Source: Pandoraea vervacti
GTDB taxonomy: Bacteria > Pseudomonadota > Gammaproteobacteria > Burkholderiales > Burkholderiaceae
Direction: 5' to 3'
Assembly (NCBI RefSeq): GCF_000934605.2
Contig: NZ_CP010897.2
Span: 4,464,001 to 4,528,000, forward strand
Length of the DNA stretch: 64,000 bases
Shown here piece by piece: positions 26,838 through 35,950 of the stretch. The notes under the pieces were generated by a model. It searched no databases. It had not been told where the DNA came from and was given only the letters and a program-made list of their open reading frames with translations. The number at the start of each line of letters is the position of its first letter. The stretch's first letter is position 1. The position numbers and the translations under genes are program-made.

Positions 26838-28193
26838 ATGTCGCGACTGCCTTCCGATTCTGCCGATCCTGGCGTCGACAATGCTGCCGACACCGCCGAG
26901 AGCCAGTCCTCCCACGGACTTGCAACCTCCGCCAAGCCTGCCTCCACGACCGACGTCGAACTGACCGGCACGTCGCTTCGCGCGCCACCGCCCCCGGACG
27001 CCCCGGATGCCACCGACCCGACGGACACCAGCACCGATCTGGACCCGACTGACGTCCCCCTGCTCCCACCAGACAGCCCCCGCGCCCGCCACCGCACGAA
27101 ATCCACCGGCGCCAGACGCGGCAACGCAAAGCGCAAAGGTATCGACCTGGGCTTGCAAGGGGGTGGCGCGCATGGCGCGTACGCGTGGGGTGTCCTCGAT
27201 AAACTGCTCGAAGACGGACGCCTGACGTTCGAAGGCATCAGCGGCGCTTCGGCGGGCACAATGAATGCCGTGGTGCTTGCCCACGGTCTGCTCGACCGCC
27301 CGGGCGTCGACCCGCGCGAGAAGGCGCGCGAGGCGCTACACAGCTTTTGGCTGGGCGTGTCGCAGGCGGGCTCTTCGGCGACCGCATGGGCGCAAACGGT
27401 CTTTAGCTGGCTGAACGGACGGCCGACCGAATACCCGATCTGGCACGACTGGATGCAGAGCATGCAGCAATGGATGATGCCGTTCTCGCAGCCGCCGACC
27501 GAAATCAATCCGCTGCGCACCGTGCTCGAAGCGCAGGTCGACTTCGAGCGTCTGCGCGAGAGCACCGCCACACATCTGTTCGTCTCCGCGACCAATATCC
27601 GCACCGGCAACATCCGCATTTTCCGGACGCACGAAATCACACTCGATGTGGCCATGGCGTCCGCCTGTCTGCCCTGGCTGTTCAAACCGGTGAAGATCGA
27701 CGAGGACTTTTACTGGGACGGCGGCTATCTCGGCAACCCTGCCCTCTATCCGTTCTATTACGAGACGCTGACGAGCGACATCCTGATCGTGCACATCAAC
27801 CCGATCGAGCGTGCAGAGAAGCCGGTCTTGCCGGGACAGATCATGAACCGTGTGAACGAGATCACCTTCAACGCCTCGCTGCAGCGCGAATTCCGTGCGA
27901 TCTCGTTCGTTCACAAGCTGATCGACGAGGGATGGCTCAAGCCTGAGTTCCGGGATCGCCTGAAGTATCCGCTGATTCATTCGATTCGCGCCGACAAGGA
28001 ACTGTACGACTTGTCCTCGTCGACGAAATTCGTGACGGACTGGCACTTCCTCACAACCTTGCGCGACCGCGGGCGCGACGCCGCAGCACGCTGGCTCGCC
28101 GCCCATTTCGACGACGTCGGCGTGCGCTCAACGGTGGATCTGAAACGCGATTACCTTCAGCGTTTGCCCGACGCCACCGCCATCAGATCATGA
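26838..28193 (+). CDS. Patatin-like phospholipase
   Basis: This RssA-type patatin lipase has 451 residues. The catalytic domain begins near residue 100: LGLQGGGAHGAYAWGVLD (oxyanion region), GASAGTMNA (the catalytic Ser of GxSxG) and DGGYLGNPAL (the Asp of DGG). Before it lies an unusual 95-residue low-complexity region rich in Asp, Pro, Thr and Ser, with no signal peptide, so the start is uncertain and could lie nearer residue 85. The 3' end overlaps murB by 11 bp convergently. The substrate is unknown. Confidence 0.85.
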   Translation: MSRLPSDSADPGVDNAADTAESQSSHGLATSAKPASTTDVELTGTSLRAPPPPDAPDATDPTDTSTDLDPTDVPLLPPDSPRARHRTKSTGARRGNAKRKGIDLGLQGGGAHGAYAWGVLDKLLEDGRLTFEGISGASAGTMNAVVLAHGLLDRPGVDPREKAREALHSFWLGVSQAGSSATAWAQTVFSWLNGRPTEYPIWHDWMQSMQQWMMPFSQPPTEINPLRTVLEAQVDFERLRESTATHLFVSATNIRTGNIRIFRTHEITLDVAMASACLPWLFKPVKIDEDFYWDGGYLGNPALYPFYYETLTSDILIVHINPIERAEKPVLPGQIMNRVNEITFNASLQREFRAISFVHKLIDEGWLKPEFRDRLKYPLIHSIRADKELYDLSSSTKFVTDWHFLTTLRDRGRDAAARWLAAHFDDVGVRSTVDLKRDYLQRLPDATAIRS

Positions 28194-29208
28194 GCGGTTC
28201 CGGTTCGAGTGAAATGCCGAACCGGTCCCGAACACTGGCCTGCACGGCGCGTGCGAGCGCCACGATGTCGTCGCCGCTCGCACCGCCTCGATTGACGAGC
28301 ACCAGCGCCTGGCGTTCATGCACACCGGCACGCCCCAGCGACTTGCCCCGCCAGCCGCACTGATCGATCAACCAGCCGGCCGCGACCTTCCATGTGCCGT
28401 CCGGCTGCGCGTAACCGACCGCTTCGGGGAAACGCTCGCGCAATGCGGCGAACGTTGCGCCGTCCACGACGGGGTTCTTGAAGAAGCTCCCGGCATTGCC
28501 CAGCACGGCCGGGTCGGGCAACTTGCGACGTCGGATAGCGACAACCGCGTCGAAGATTTGCCGTGCGTCGGGTTGCGAGATACCCGCATCGGCCAGGGTG
28601 CGCGACACGTCCGCGTATCCGGTCACCGCTTGCCACGGTTGTGGCAGCCGAAGCGTGACGGACACGATGATGTAGCGTCCCGGTTCGCGCTTGAACAGCG
28701 AATCGCGATAGCCGAAAGCGCAAACGTCGCGCGAGAGGGTGACGAACTCGCCGGACGTCGTGTCCAGCGCCCTCACATCAAAGAAGCGCTCGGCGAGCTC
28801 GAGCCCGTACGCCCCGATGTTCTGGATTGGCGCGGCCCCGAGCGTGCCCGGGATCAACGCAAGGTTTTCCAGACCGGGGCAGTCCTGCGACAGGGTCCAG
28901 TCGACGAAGTCGTGCCAGACCTCGCCGGCGCCGCCACGCACGTAGCGCGCTTGCGGATCGGCAGGAACGTCGGCAAGCCGCTCGCGGCCGCGAATCGCCA
29001 TGCGAAGCACCACGCCGTCGAAGTTGCGCGTGAGCACGATATTGCTGCCGCCGCCGAGCACGAGGCGCGGCAGGCCGGCCAGTTCGGGCATGGCGAGCGC
29101 CGCCGAGAGCGCCGCTTCGCTGTCGATGGTCACGACATAGCGGGCGGTAGCAGGCAGACCGAAGGTATTGAATTCGCGCAGGCTGACGTCGCGTTGCAAC
29201 TGAAGCAT
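28183..29208 (-). CDS. murB: UDP-N-acetylenolpyruvoylglucosamine reductase
   Basis: MurB (341 aa, type I) reduces UDP-GlcNAc-enolpyruvate to UDP-MurNAc for peptidoglycan. FAD binding shows in LVLGGGSNIVLT and LIPGTLGAAPIQNIGAYG; the catalytic Ser is in GNAGSFFKNP and the Glu near the C-terminus in EPEPLMI. I chose ATG 29208 (MLQLQRDVSLREFNTFG). The longer reading to 29298 adds Cys-rich sequence that does not fit the family. It ends inside the 3' end of the patatin gene. Confidence 0.94.
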   Translation of the reverse strand: MLQLQRDVSLREFNTFGLPATARYVVTIDSEAALSAALAMPELAGLPRLVLGGGSNIVLTRNFDGVVLRMAIRGRERLADVPADPQARYVRGGAGEVWHDFVDWTLSQDCPGLENLALIPGTLGAAPIQNIGAYGLELAERFFDVRALDTTSGEFVTLSRDVCAFGYRDSLFKREPGRYIIVSVTLRLPQPWQAVTGYADVSRTLADAGISQPDARQIFDAVVAIRRRKLPDPAVLGNAGSFFKNPVVDGATFAALRERFPEAVGYAQPDGTWKVAAGWLIDQCGWRGKSLGRAGVHERQALVLVNRGGASGDDIVALARAVQASVRDRFGISLEPEPLMI

Positions 29209-29478
29209 GAAGTGTGTGCAGGCCGGTGGGTGCCGTCGTGCCGGGCTTGCGCAGCATTCCACAGCACGTCCCGAAAGCGCGCAGGGACACCGGAACACGG
29301 GGACGCAAGACCGACGGCTGAATTACAATGTCGGGCGAAAGATTGATGCGCGCCATTATACCGGCCAGCCGGATCGCCAGACGCGCGTTCTGGCCGCACC
29401 GGGCAGGCGACTGCAGGCAAACTCGCACGGCACGCCCCGCGTGCCTTTCACGAACCCCCAGGAATTCAGGAGAGCCAG

Positions 29479-29964
29479 ATGCCATCGTTTGACGTGGTTA
29501 GCGAAGCCAACATGATTGAGGTCAAGAACGCCGTCGAGCAGGCCAACAAGGAAATCTCGACGCGCTTCGACTTCAAGGGATCGGACTCGCGCGTGGAGCA
29601 CAAGGAGCAGGAAATCACGCTCTTCGCCGACGACAACTTCAAGCTCGATCAGGTCACGCAGGTGCTCATCTCCAAGATGGCCAAGCGCAACGTCGACGTG
29701 CGTTTCCTCGACTACGGCAAGATCGAGAAGATCAGCGGCGACAAGGTCAAACAGGTCGTCAAGGTCAAGAAGGGTGTCGAGGGCGATCTCGCCAAGAAGA
29801 TCGTTCGCATCATCAAGGACAGCAAGATGAAGGTGCAGGCGAGCATTCAGGGCGATAGCGTGCGGGTGTCCGGCGCCAAGCGCGACGACCTGCAAAGCGC
29901 GATGGCGCTGCTGCGCAAGGACGTCACCGACACGCCGCTGGACTTCAACAACTTCCGCGACTGA
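29479..29964 (+). CDS. YajQ family nucleotide-binding protein
   Basis: This YajQ protein has 161 residues. The family includes members that bind cyclic di-GMP and act in transcription control in Xanthomonas and Pseudomonas. The N-terminus MPSFDVVSEANMIEVKNAVE and the C-terminus ALLRKDVTDTPLDFNNFRD are family marks. GGAGAGCC precedes the ATG. A strong terminator follows after about 90 bp, so it is monocistronic. Confidence 0.92.
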   Translation: MPSFDVVSEANMIEVKNAVEQANKEISTRFDFKGSDSRVEHKEQEITLFADDNFKLDQVTQVLISKMAKRNVDVRFLDYGKIEKISGDKVKQVVKVKKGVEGDLAKKIVRIIKDSKMKVQASIQGDSVRVSGAKRDDLQSAMALLRKDVTDTPLDFNNFRD

Positions 29965-30055
29965 ACGTTACGACGCGCGATCCTGGCGATTCGCGCGTTT
30001 CTCTGTCGTTTCGCTGTCATTTCGCTGTCGTTCGTCTTCACTGGAAGACGGGCAC

Positions 30056-30087
30056 AAAAAACCCGCAGACTTGCTGCGGGTTTTTTT
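30056..30087. terminator. Bidirectional terminator between yajQ and plsY
   Basis: ACCCGCAG (30061-30068) pairs with CTGCGGGT (30074-30081) and is flanked by six A and seven T. It can serve both convergent genes. Just upstream, an 11-bp unit (TTTCGCTGTCG-like) is repeated three times. Confidence 0.9.
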
Positions 30088-30119
30088 ATCGACGGCCGCT
30101 GTCTCGGGCGCAGCTCCGC

Positions 30120-30722
30120 TCACTTCTTCTGACCAATGCGACTCTCCTTGCCTGCCATGAGCTTGCCGATGTTTGCGCGGTGACGGTAGATCAGCAGCAT
30201 CGCCATCACGATCACGGCCGGCGAATACGGCCCGAAGCCGAACATGAAGACGTAATACAGCGGCGCGAATACCGCCGCCACCAAAGCGGCCAGCGACGAA
30301 TACCGGAAGAAAATCGCGATGATGAGCCAGGTGGCCATGACCGCCAGACCGAGCACAGGGCTGATCGCGAAGAGCACACCGGCCGCGGTGGCCACCCCCT
30401 TGCCGCCGGCAAAGCGCAGGAATACCGGATACAGATGTCCGAGGAAGACGGCAAGCGCCACGGCCGCCAGCCCCAGATCACCCACCCCCCACGCGGGCGC
30501 GAAACGTTCCGCAAGATAGACCGCGAGCCAGCCCTTGAGCGCGTCGCCGATCAACGTGAGCACGGCGGCTTTCTTGTTGCCGGAGCGCAGCACGTTCGTG
30601 GCCCCCGGATTTCCCGAGCCGTAGCTGCGAGGGTCTGCGAGTCCCATCGTGCGGCTGACGATCACCGCAAACGGCACTGAGCCGATCAGGTACGCGAGAA
30701 CGATAAAAACCAGTGTGGCCAT
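30120..30722 (-). CDS. plsY: Acyl-phosphate glycerol-3-phosphate acyltransferase
   Basis: PlsY (200 aa) puts the first acyl chain on glycerol-3-phosphate from acyl-phosphate at the inner membrane. All three cytoplasmic motifs are seen: SYGSGNPGATNVLR, RFAGGKGVATAAG and YRHRANIGKLMAG, set among five membrane helices. I chose ATG 30722 (MATLVFIVLAYLIGS); the reading to 30983 adds a non-family N-terminus. It is divergent from the response regulator. Confidence 0.95.
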   Translation of the reverse strand: MATLVFIVLAYLIGSVPFAVIVSRTMGLADPRSYGSGNPGATNVLRSGNKKAAVLTLIGDALKGWLAVYLAERFAPAWGVGDLGLAAVALAVFLGHLYPVFLRFAGGKGVATAAGVLFAISPVLGLAVMATWLIIAIFFRYSSLAALVAAVFAPLYYVFMFGFGPYSPAVIVMAMLLIYRHRANIGKLMAGKESRIGQKK

Positions 30723-30947
30723 GAACTTCCAGCAGTGAGGAATTTGTAATGGCCGCCATTTTACTTGAGACGACGCTCGCCCCCATTCTGGCAAACACGG
30801 GGTTGCGCATAGGGTCCACTGCTTTTGGGAAATTGCGCCAAGTGTCACGACACAACGCAGATCGAGGAACCCTCGTCGACGGATGCAGGTCTTTTTCGCA
30901 CGCGCGTTATGCATTGTGCATTTCGCGTCAGGAGACAGATCAGAACA

Positions 30948-31589
30948 ATGACAAAGATCCGCGTAGCCATCGCAGACTATCACCCCGTCGTCGTTGCCGG
31001 ACTCGCATGCGAGCTTGGCAGGCGGCCCTCACTGGAAGTCCTCGGCACAGCGCGCGATGCGCCGGGCTTGGTCGAGCTGTTGCGCCGCTCGCCGTGCGAC
31101 GTGCTCGTGACCGATCACACCATTCCCGGCGGGCCGTACGGTGACGGGCTCTTGATGCTCACCTCGTTGCGCCGCATGTTCCCCGGCCTGCGCATTCTGG
31201 TGCTCACCGCGATGGAAGACGTCGCGAGCGCGTTGCTGACCCGCCAGTTGGTGGACCTCGGCGTCGCCACCACCCTGTGCAAATCGCGCGACATCGAGGA
31301 CCTCATCGGTGCCATCCACGCCGCATACGAAGGGTTGCGTCGCCTACCCGCTGCCCGCGCGACGAACGTTTCGCCGGCGTCGCGCGTCACGCTGCTGAGC
31401 CAACGCGAAGCCCAGGTATTGCGGCTCTACGTGTCGGGGATGTCGGTGAGCGCCATCGCGGCGAAGCTTCATCGCACGAAGCAGACGGTCAGCGCGCAAA
31501 AGCGCAACGCCATGCGCAAACTCGGCATGGAGTGCGACGCGCAGTTGTATCGGTTCGCCCTCGAGAATGCGCTGGTGGAAGGCGCCTGA
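30948..31589 (+). CDS. LuxR-type response regulator next to fimbrial operon
   Basis: This 213-residue response regulator resembles RcsB/BvgA in layout. The receiver domain has D10 and the phosphoryl-accepting D56 (DVLVTDHTIPGG), then VLTAMED and the conserved Lys in LCKSRD. The DNA-binding LuxR domain follows (LSQREAQVLRLYVSGMSVSA, residues 144-163). GGAGACAG lies before ATG 30948. No sensor kinase is in the window. It lies tail-to-tail with the fimbrial operon, so it probably controls it, as related regulators do for other pili. Confidence 0.88.
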   Translation: MTKIRVAIADYHPVVVAGLACELGRRPSLEVLGTARDAPGLVELLRRSPCDVLVTDHTIPGGPYGDGLLMLTSLRRMFPGLRILVLTAMEDVASALLTRQLVDLGVATTLCKSRDIEDLIGAIHAAYEGLRRLPAARATNVSPASRVTLLSQREAQVLRLYVSGMSVSAIAAKLHRTKQTVSAQKRNAMRKLGMECDAQLYRFALENALVEGA

Positions 31590-31632
31590 GCGCAGCGCGC
31601 CGTTGCGAACCCGGCGGCGCATTTCCCCCGGT

Positions 31633-32808
31633 TCACATCAGCGCGGCATCGACGAACATCTCCACGCGTAGCGGCCCCTCGTAGCCACCCGCGTCCTTGT
31701 GACTCTCGATGAACGGTACGACCTCGAAGACGAGCGTGCCCGGGGAGCAGGCCACCGGCGCAGGAATGCCTGGCAAGCGCACGATCCGTATCGGTGCCGC
31801 CGATACCGGTGCGAACACGTTCCCGACGGTGTCGCCCACGCGCAGCCACTGATGCGCACCGGCGTACGCCAGGCCGACGCGGTATTCGATACGCTCCTCG
31901 GGCAGCGTCCCCAGCGTCCCGCGCCGAACGAGCAATCCGTTGCCCGGCGGGCGGATAGGAAAATTGTCGCGCCCATCGCGCACACGCACGCGCAAGGCGC
32001 CGGTGGAGTTCGAGCCGAATCCGTCATAAAAGCACATGTCCACCGACCGGCCGCCGTACACGGTCGTCATGTGGCCCGGCCCGGGACGCTTTCGCAGATC
32101 GAGTGCAACGCGCGGCGACGTATTCGATAGCGTCGGGAAATAGATTTGTGCGTTGTGCCTGTCCGTCACATTGAGTTCGATGTCGTAACGATGGACCGCG
32201 CTGCCGAGCGCACTCCCCAGTTCCCTGACATCGAACGTCAGATGCCCTCGCCATACGCCACCGACCGGAATTTTCTGCAGTTGCGAGCGCTCGATCGAGA
32301 GAACGTAGCGCGAGACATCGTAGGGCGCTCGTCCACACACGCCGTAGTTCCGGTTGGAGTGGAAGGCCGTGCGCACATGCGCACACGTGCTGCCCGCGAC
32401 CGTCACGACCTTTGTGGCGCTCACGTTCAGGTCTACCTGAAGCCCGGACCTGGACTCGGTGAAGCGAAGCAGCACGGGCGTGGGCGCCGGTCCCGTGACG
32501 TTGGCCGGCGCGCTCGCACACGCCCCCAGCGCCGTATCGACTGGCGAGCGGCAGACGAACGACGTTCGTGAACCCCGGCTCTGCCCTCGCGTGTAATGCG
32601 CGGCGAGTTGTGGACGAAATTGCCATTGTTCGGGAATCGCCGATCTGTCGAAGCGCAGCGACACGCGTTCGTGGTGATCCCTGGGCACCGACTGCGCGAG
32701 CGCGGGCGAGCCGCCCCACGCCGCCAGACCCAGCGCCCATCCCGCAAAAACGAAGCGCCGCATCGCACTGGCTCGCTGGCGCTCATCTACGGCCGTCATG
32801 TCCGGCAT
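31633..32808 (-). CDS. Fimbrial tip/minor pilin, CooD/CblD/CfaE-like
   Basis: This 391-residue product is the expected tip subunit of a class-5/alpha (CS1-type) pilus, which initiates assembly and often binds the receptor. A signal peptide starts at residue 16 (MRRFVFAGWALGLAAWGGSP, cut after ALA). The mature protein has several Cys (FVCRSPVDTALGACAS, CAHVRTAF, YGVCGRAPYD, MCFYDG, VACSPG), fitting two pilin-like domains. I chose ATG 32808 because GGAGAAGGGA precedes it. It is last in the chaperone-pilin-usher-tip operon, the order known for coo and cbl loci. The receptor is unknown. Confidence 0.8.
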   Translation of the reverse strand: MPDMTAVDERQRASAMRRFVFAGWALGLAAWGGSPALAQSVPRDHHERVSLRFDRSAIPEQWQFRPQLAAHYTRGQSRGSRTSFVCRSPVDTALGACASAPANVTGPAPTPVLLRFTESRSGLQVDLNVSATKVVTVAGSTCAHVRTAFHSNRNYGVCGRAPYDVSRYVLSIERSQLQKIPVGGVWRGHLTFDVRELGSALGSAVHRYDIELNVTDRHNAQIYFPTLSNTSPRVALDLRKRPGPGHMTTVYGGRSVDMCFYDGFGSNSTGALRVRVRDGRDNFPIRPPGNGLLVRRGTLGTLPEERIEYRVGLAYAGAHQWLRVGDTVGNVFAPVSAAPIRIVRLPGIPAPVACSPGTLVFEVVPFIESHKDAGGYEGPLRVEMFVDAALM

Positions 32809-32851
32809 GTCCCTTCTCCCCTTTTCCCTTTCCCTTCCCGCATCTCCACGG

Positions 32852-35836
32852 TCAGTAGGTGCGTGCATCGGACTGCCGCAATGTGACCTGTCGCCCCGTG
32901 CGCGAGTGCGCTTCGCCGAGCAGGCGCTGCACACGTGTTTGAGATAGCAGGGACGCCGGCAAGGCATGCTGTGCAACGTGAGCGCAACGCGAGATCTCCG
33001 TCAGATGAACCACGTCCTGGCGCTGCGCCACGCGGATATCGCATCGCATCGGCTGCGCGTCGAAGAGCAGATACAGATGCGTGAGACGATGGGGGGACTC
33101 GATCATGAACGTGCCCTGTGCATCGAGCGGGGGCGCGACGGCACTGAGCACCCGCGCGTTGTCCATCGAAAGTCCATCGGGTCCGACGGCGCGTCCCACA
33201 TAGGTGTACGTGCGGCCTGCGGCCACGCGATGGATTTTCAGACGCCCCGGCGTGAGGAAGTCGTCGTACTGTCCCGCGCCGCGGATCAGCCCGACGGTGT
33301 GATCGACGGCGCCATGCCGCGCTTCCGAGATCTCGCCCTTGAGCGCCCGATAGCCGCCGACCGGCGTCAGCGCCCACGAGCCGAACGCAACGGGCAGCGA
33401 GCGGCCGTCGACGTGCAACATGGCGGCGATCTCACCGTGCGCGCCACCATCGCTCTCGGCACGTGCCGAGTCGCCTGCCTCCTCAACGCCCGCCCCCGGC
33501 GCAGCATCGACGGGTGAATCAACGGCCAGTGCAATCCCCGCAGGCGGTTCTCCGGAAAGCATGGCCGGTCCGACGCGAACGCCTTGGCGCGCGACGACAA
33601 GACTGGACGCGTATGCGCCAACGAACGAGCCACGCGTCTCGCCGCCCTCGCCCGCGCGAAGCAGGCTGCGCGAGAGCGCAACGTGCACATCGCCATGACG
33701 GCCATCGACGGCGCCCCGCACGTTCGCGGTGCCCATGCCGCGCTCGTTGGCGTTCAGATTCAGCGACAACTCCCGGCGCGAGGTGTCGTCCCACGTCATG
33801 GCATGCGACACGCCGTAATCCGTGCGTGCGCCGCTCGCCCCGTTTTTCCCTCCTCCGCCACCTCCACTGCCGCGGCCAATGTCGTCCATGCGAACTTCCG
33901 TACTTGCGCTCGAATGCGTCGACATACCGCGTCCGCCCGTGGCCGGGCGATGCACGCTGAACGCGACACTCACGAATCCCCCGGTGTCGCGCAGCGCCAC
34001 GCCTGCGTGCCGTCGGTGATAGGCGCCACCCCGCGCGTGAATCACGAGCCGGCGCCACCGGAACGATCGGCTCAGCGTCGTCTGAAGCGTGCGAGACACC
34101 CCCTCTTGCGCATCGCGTCCGCTCAGCCACGGATCGTCGTATCCATGGTCGAGCGCGGCTCGCCTGCGACCGTAGGACCGGCTCTCGCCATATCCGGCCA
34201 CGGCCTGCCATGGACCGAGCGGCACCGACAAACTGGCGTTGACGAGCTCATGACATCCGAAACTTGCCGCCATCTCACTCGCACCAGGCGAACGACGACA
34301 ACTCGCGTCACGCATCTGATAGCGGTACAGGGTGAGGCCGACGCCGTTGGCAAGCGATATGGACTGCGTGTTGCCGCGTGCGCCGTCCGAGCCCAGCAGG
34401 AGCGCCGCGCTTGCGACCAGGCGCCCTAGCGCGAACGCGTGCTGCCAGCCCGCCTGGGTTTCGTTGTAGAGCGCCGACGACGACCACGCCATGCCGCTGG
34501 TGATCGTCAGCCCCGCACCAACGCTGGTGCGCACGCCCGAGTGCATCGTCAGCCCGGGTGAGCGCACGTTGTCGGGAACGCCGACGTCATGCTGCCGGTC
34601 CACCGCGCGCCCGGCCTGCACGAACCACTGCGTCTCCTGCCCCGCCCCGTCGCCTCCCACCTTGGTGAATGGCGCCGACTCGGTGCGAACCAGCGTGTCG
34701 CCTTCGAAGATTCGCAGTGAGACGAGATAACTGCCCTCAGGAAAATAGCGCGTATCGAATGGCTGCACCCCGGCGGAGAAATAGGCGCTGCCAAGAAGTT
34801 CGTTGCCGCGATAAACGTCGACACGTGCTTCACGCGCGAGCAGCACCGTGAGCGGCGAGCCCCGCGTCGCATTTGCCTCGTTGCGATACGCCTGCGAGGT
34901 GCCTACGCGAGCGCCATCGAATCGATGCATCGGCAACAGCGTGAATCCGAAGCTGCCGCCTTGCGCGCTGGACAGATTTCGCTGGTCCATACGGCCGGAC
35001 TGCACGTAATGCGCAGCGCCGAGATCGTGCCGGTAGTAGAGGCTGTCGATGCGTCCCTGTGTGCCTGTCAAGCGCGGGCTGGCATGGGTGTCACGCGAAT
35101 GCACGAGCGACCATGTGAAGCCCGCATAGCTGGCGGGCGAGATGCCGAGCGCGCCGTTGCCCAGCACCGTGAGATTGCGATACCGATCGGACGTCGCGGC
35201 GTTCACGATCTGCGTGTGAATCAGGGCATTCTCGCTGCCGGGCGAATTCGTGTGGAAGGCCGGGCCGGCGATGTCTTGCGATGGCAGCCACGCCTTGGAG
35301 AGAAAGAGTTCGAGCACGCCGCTGCTTTCGTCGAAGATGACCTCCGCCGACTCGGTGTCGAGGTACCGGCATCCGGCACCGACGTCATGGCACGCAAGGT
35401 GTCCATTTCGCGCCATCGGTCTGGCAAGCGCTTCGATCAACTGTTGGGTCGTCACCGTTGCCGCTTCCGACGCACGCGCCGCCGTCACCTCGGTCATCGC
35501 CTCGGTCATCATGTGCGTCGTTCCTTGCGGCGCGGACGCCGATGCCGGTACCGGTGATGACGCCCGCCGCTCGCGTAGCGCCATGCGTGCGCTGATCGCG
35601 CGCACTACCGCTTCGGGCGTTTCGAGACGCACCTCGTCCGGTCGGACGAACACGGGGAATATGCCCAGCGAGCGGCCCAACCATCGGATATCGAGGTGCT
35701 CGACCTGCCCGAGCGCGATGTCTTCAAAGCCGGGAGGAACACCGGCCACCGGCAGCATCGTGCGGGCCCATACGGCGCTCTGCCCGGCAACGAACCAGGG
35801 CAGGCAGATCAGACAGACATGGCGCAACGTCAGCAT
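32852..35836 (-). CDS. Outer-membrane fimbrial usher, CooC/CblC-like
   Basis: The usher (994 aa from ATG 35836) is the outer-membrane pore that polymerises and exports the pilus. It has a signal peptide (MLTLRHVCLICLPWFVAGQS, cut near VWA), an N-terminal chaperone-binding region, a TcfC-type barrel with plug (EARVDVYRGNELLGSAYFSA, FPEGSYLVSLRIFEG) and a C-terminal domain (RTYTYVGRAVGPDGLSMDNA). It is longer than the roughly 870 residues I expect for the class. The excess lies in low-complexity loops: Ala/Ser-rich near residue 100, Gly/Ser-rich near residue 655 and Ala/Glu-rich near residue 790. A TTG at 35896 is an alternative start. Confidence 0.87.
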   Translation of the reverse strand: MLTLRHVCLICLPWFVAGQSAVWARTMLPVAGVPPGFEDIALGQVEHLDIRWLGRSLGIFPVFVRPDEVRLETPEAVVRAISARMALRERRASSPVPASASAPQGTTHMMTEAMTEVTAARASEAATVTTQQLIEALARPMARNGHLACHDVGAGCRYLDTESAEVIFDESSGVLELFLSKAWLPSQDIAGPAFHTNSPGSENALIHTQIVNAATSDRYRNLTVLGNGALGISPASYAGFTWSLVHSRDTHASPRLTGTQGRIDSLYYRHDLGAAHYVQSGRMDQRNLSSAQGGSFGFTLLPMHRFDGARVGTSQAYRNEANATRGSPLTVLLAREARVDVYRGNELLGSAYFSAGVQPFDTRYFPEGSYLVSLRIFEGDTLVRTESAPFTKVGGDGAGQETQWFVQAGRAVDRQHDVGVPDNVRSPGLTMHSGVRTSVGAGLTITSGMAWSSSALYNETQAGWQHAFALGRLVASAALLLGSDGARGNTQSISLANGVGLTLYRYQMRDASCRRSPGASEMAASFGCHELVNASLSVPLGPWQAVAGYGESRSYGRRRAALDHGYDDPWLSGRDAQEGVSRTLQTTLSRSFRWRRLVIHARGGAYHRRHAGVALRDTGGFVSVAFSVHRPATGGRGMSTHSSASTEVRMDDIGRGSGGGGGGKNGASGARTDYGVSHAMTWDDTSRRELSLNLNANERGMGTANVRGAVDGRHGDVHVALSRSLLRAGEGGETRGSFVGAYASSLVVARQGVRVGPAMLSGEPPAGIALAVDSPVDAAPGAGVEEAGDSARAESDGGAHGEIAAMLHVDGRSLPVAFGSWALTPVGGYRALKGEISEARHGAVDHTVGLIRGAGQYDDFLTPGRLKIHRVAAGRTYTYVGRAVGPDGLSMDNARVLSAVAPPLDAQGTFMIESPHRLTHLYLLFDAQPMRCDIRVAQRQDVVHLTEISRCAHVAQHALPASLLSQTRVQRLLGEAHSRTGRQVTLRQSDARTY

Positions 35837-35911
35837 GATGGAACGCGTGACTGCGGCAGGCACCCCACCGGTGCGCCCGCCGTCTCTCAGGGACAATGGC
35901 TTCGCGTAACG

Positions 35912-35935
35912 GGTGACGCCTCCAAAGGCGTCACC
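35912..35935 (-). other. Intercistronic stem-loop between pilin and usher genes
   Basis: GGTGACGCC (35912-35920) and GGCGTCACC (35927-35935) form a perfect 9-bp stem with a six-base loop, 15 bases after the pilin stop. There is no T run. In other pilus operons such hairpins protect the pilin message or cut down usher expression. Confidence 0.6.
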
Positions 35936-35950
35936 GAGCGTGTTACGTCG

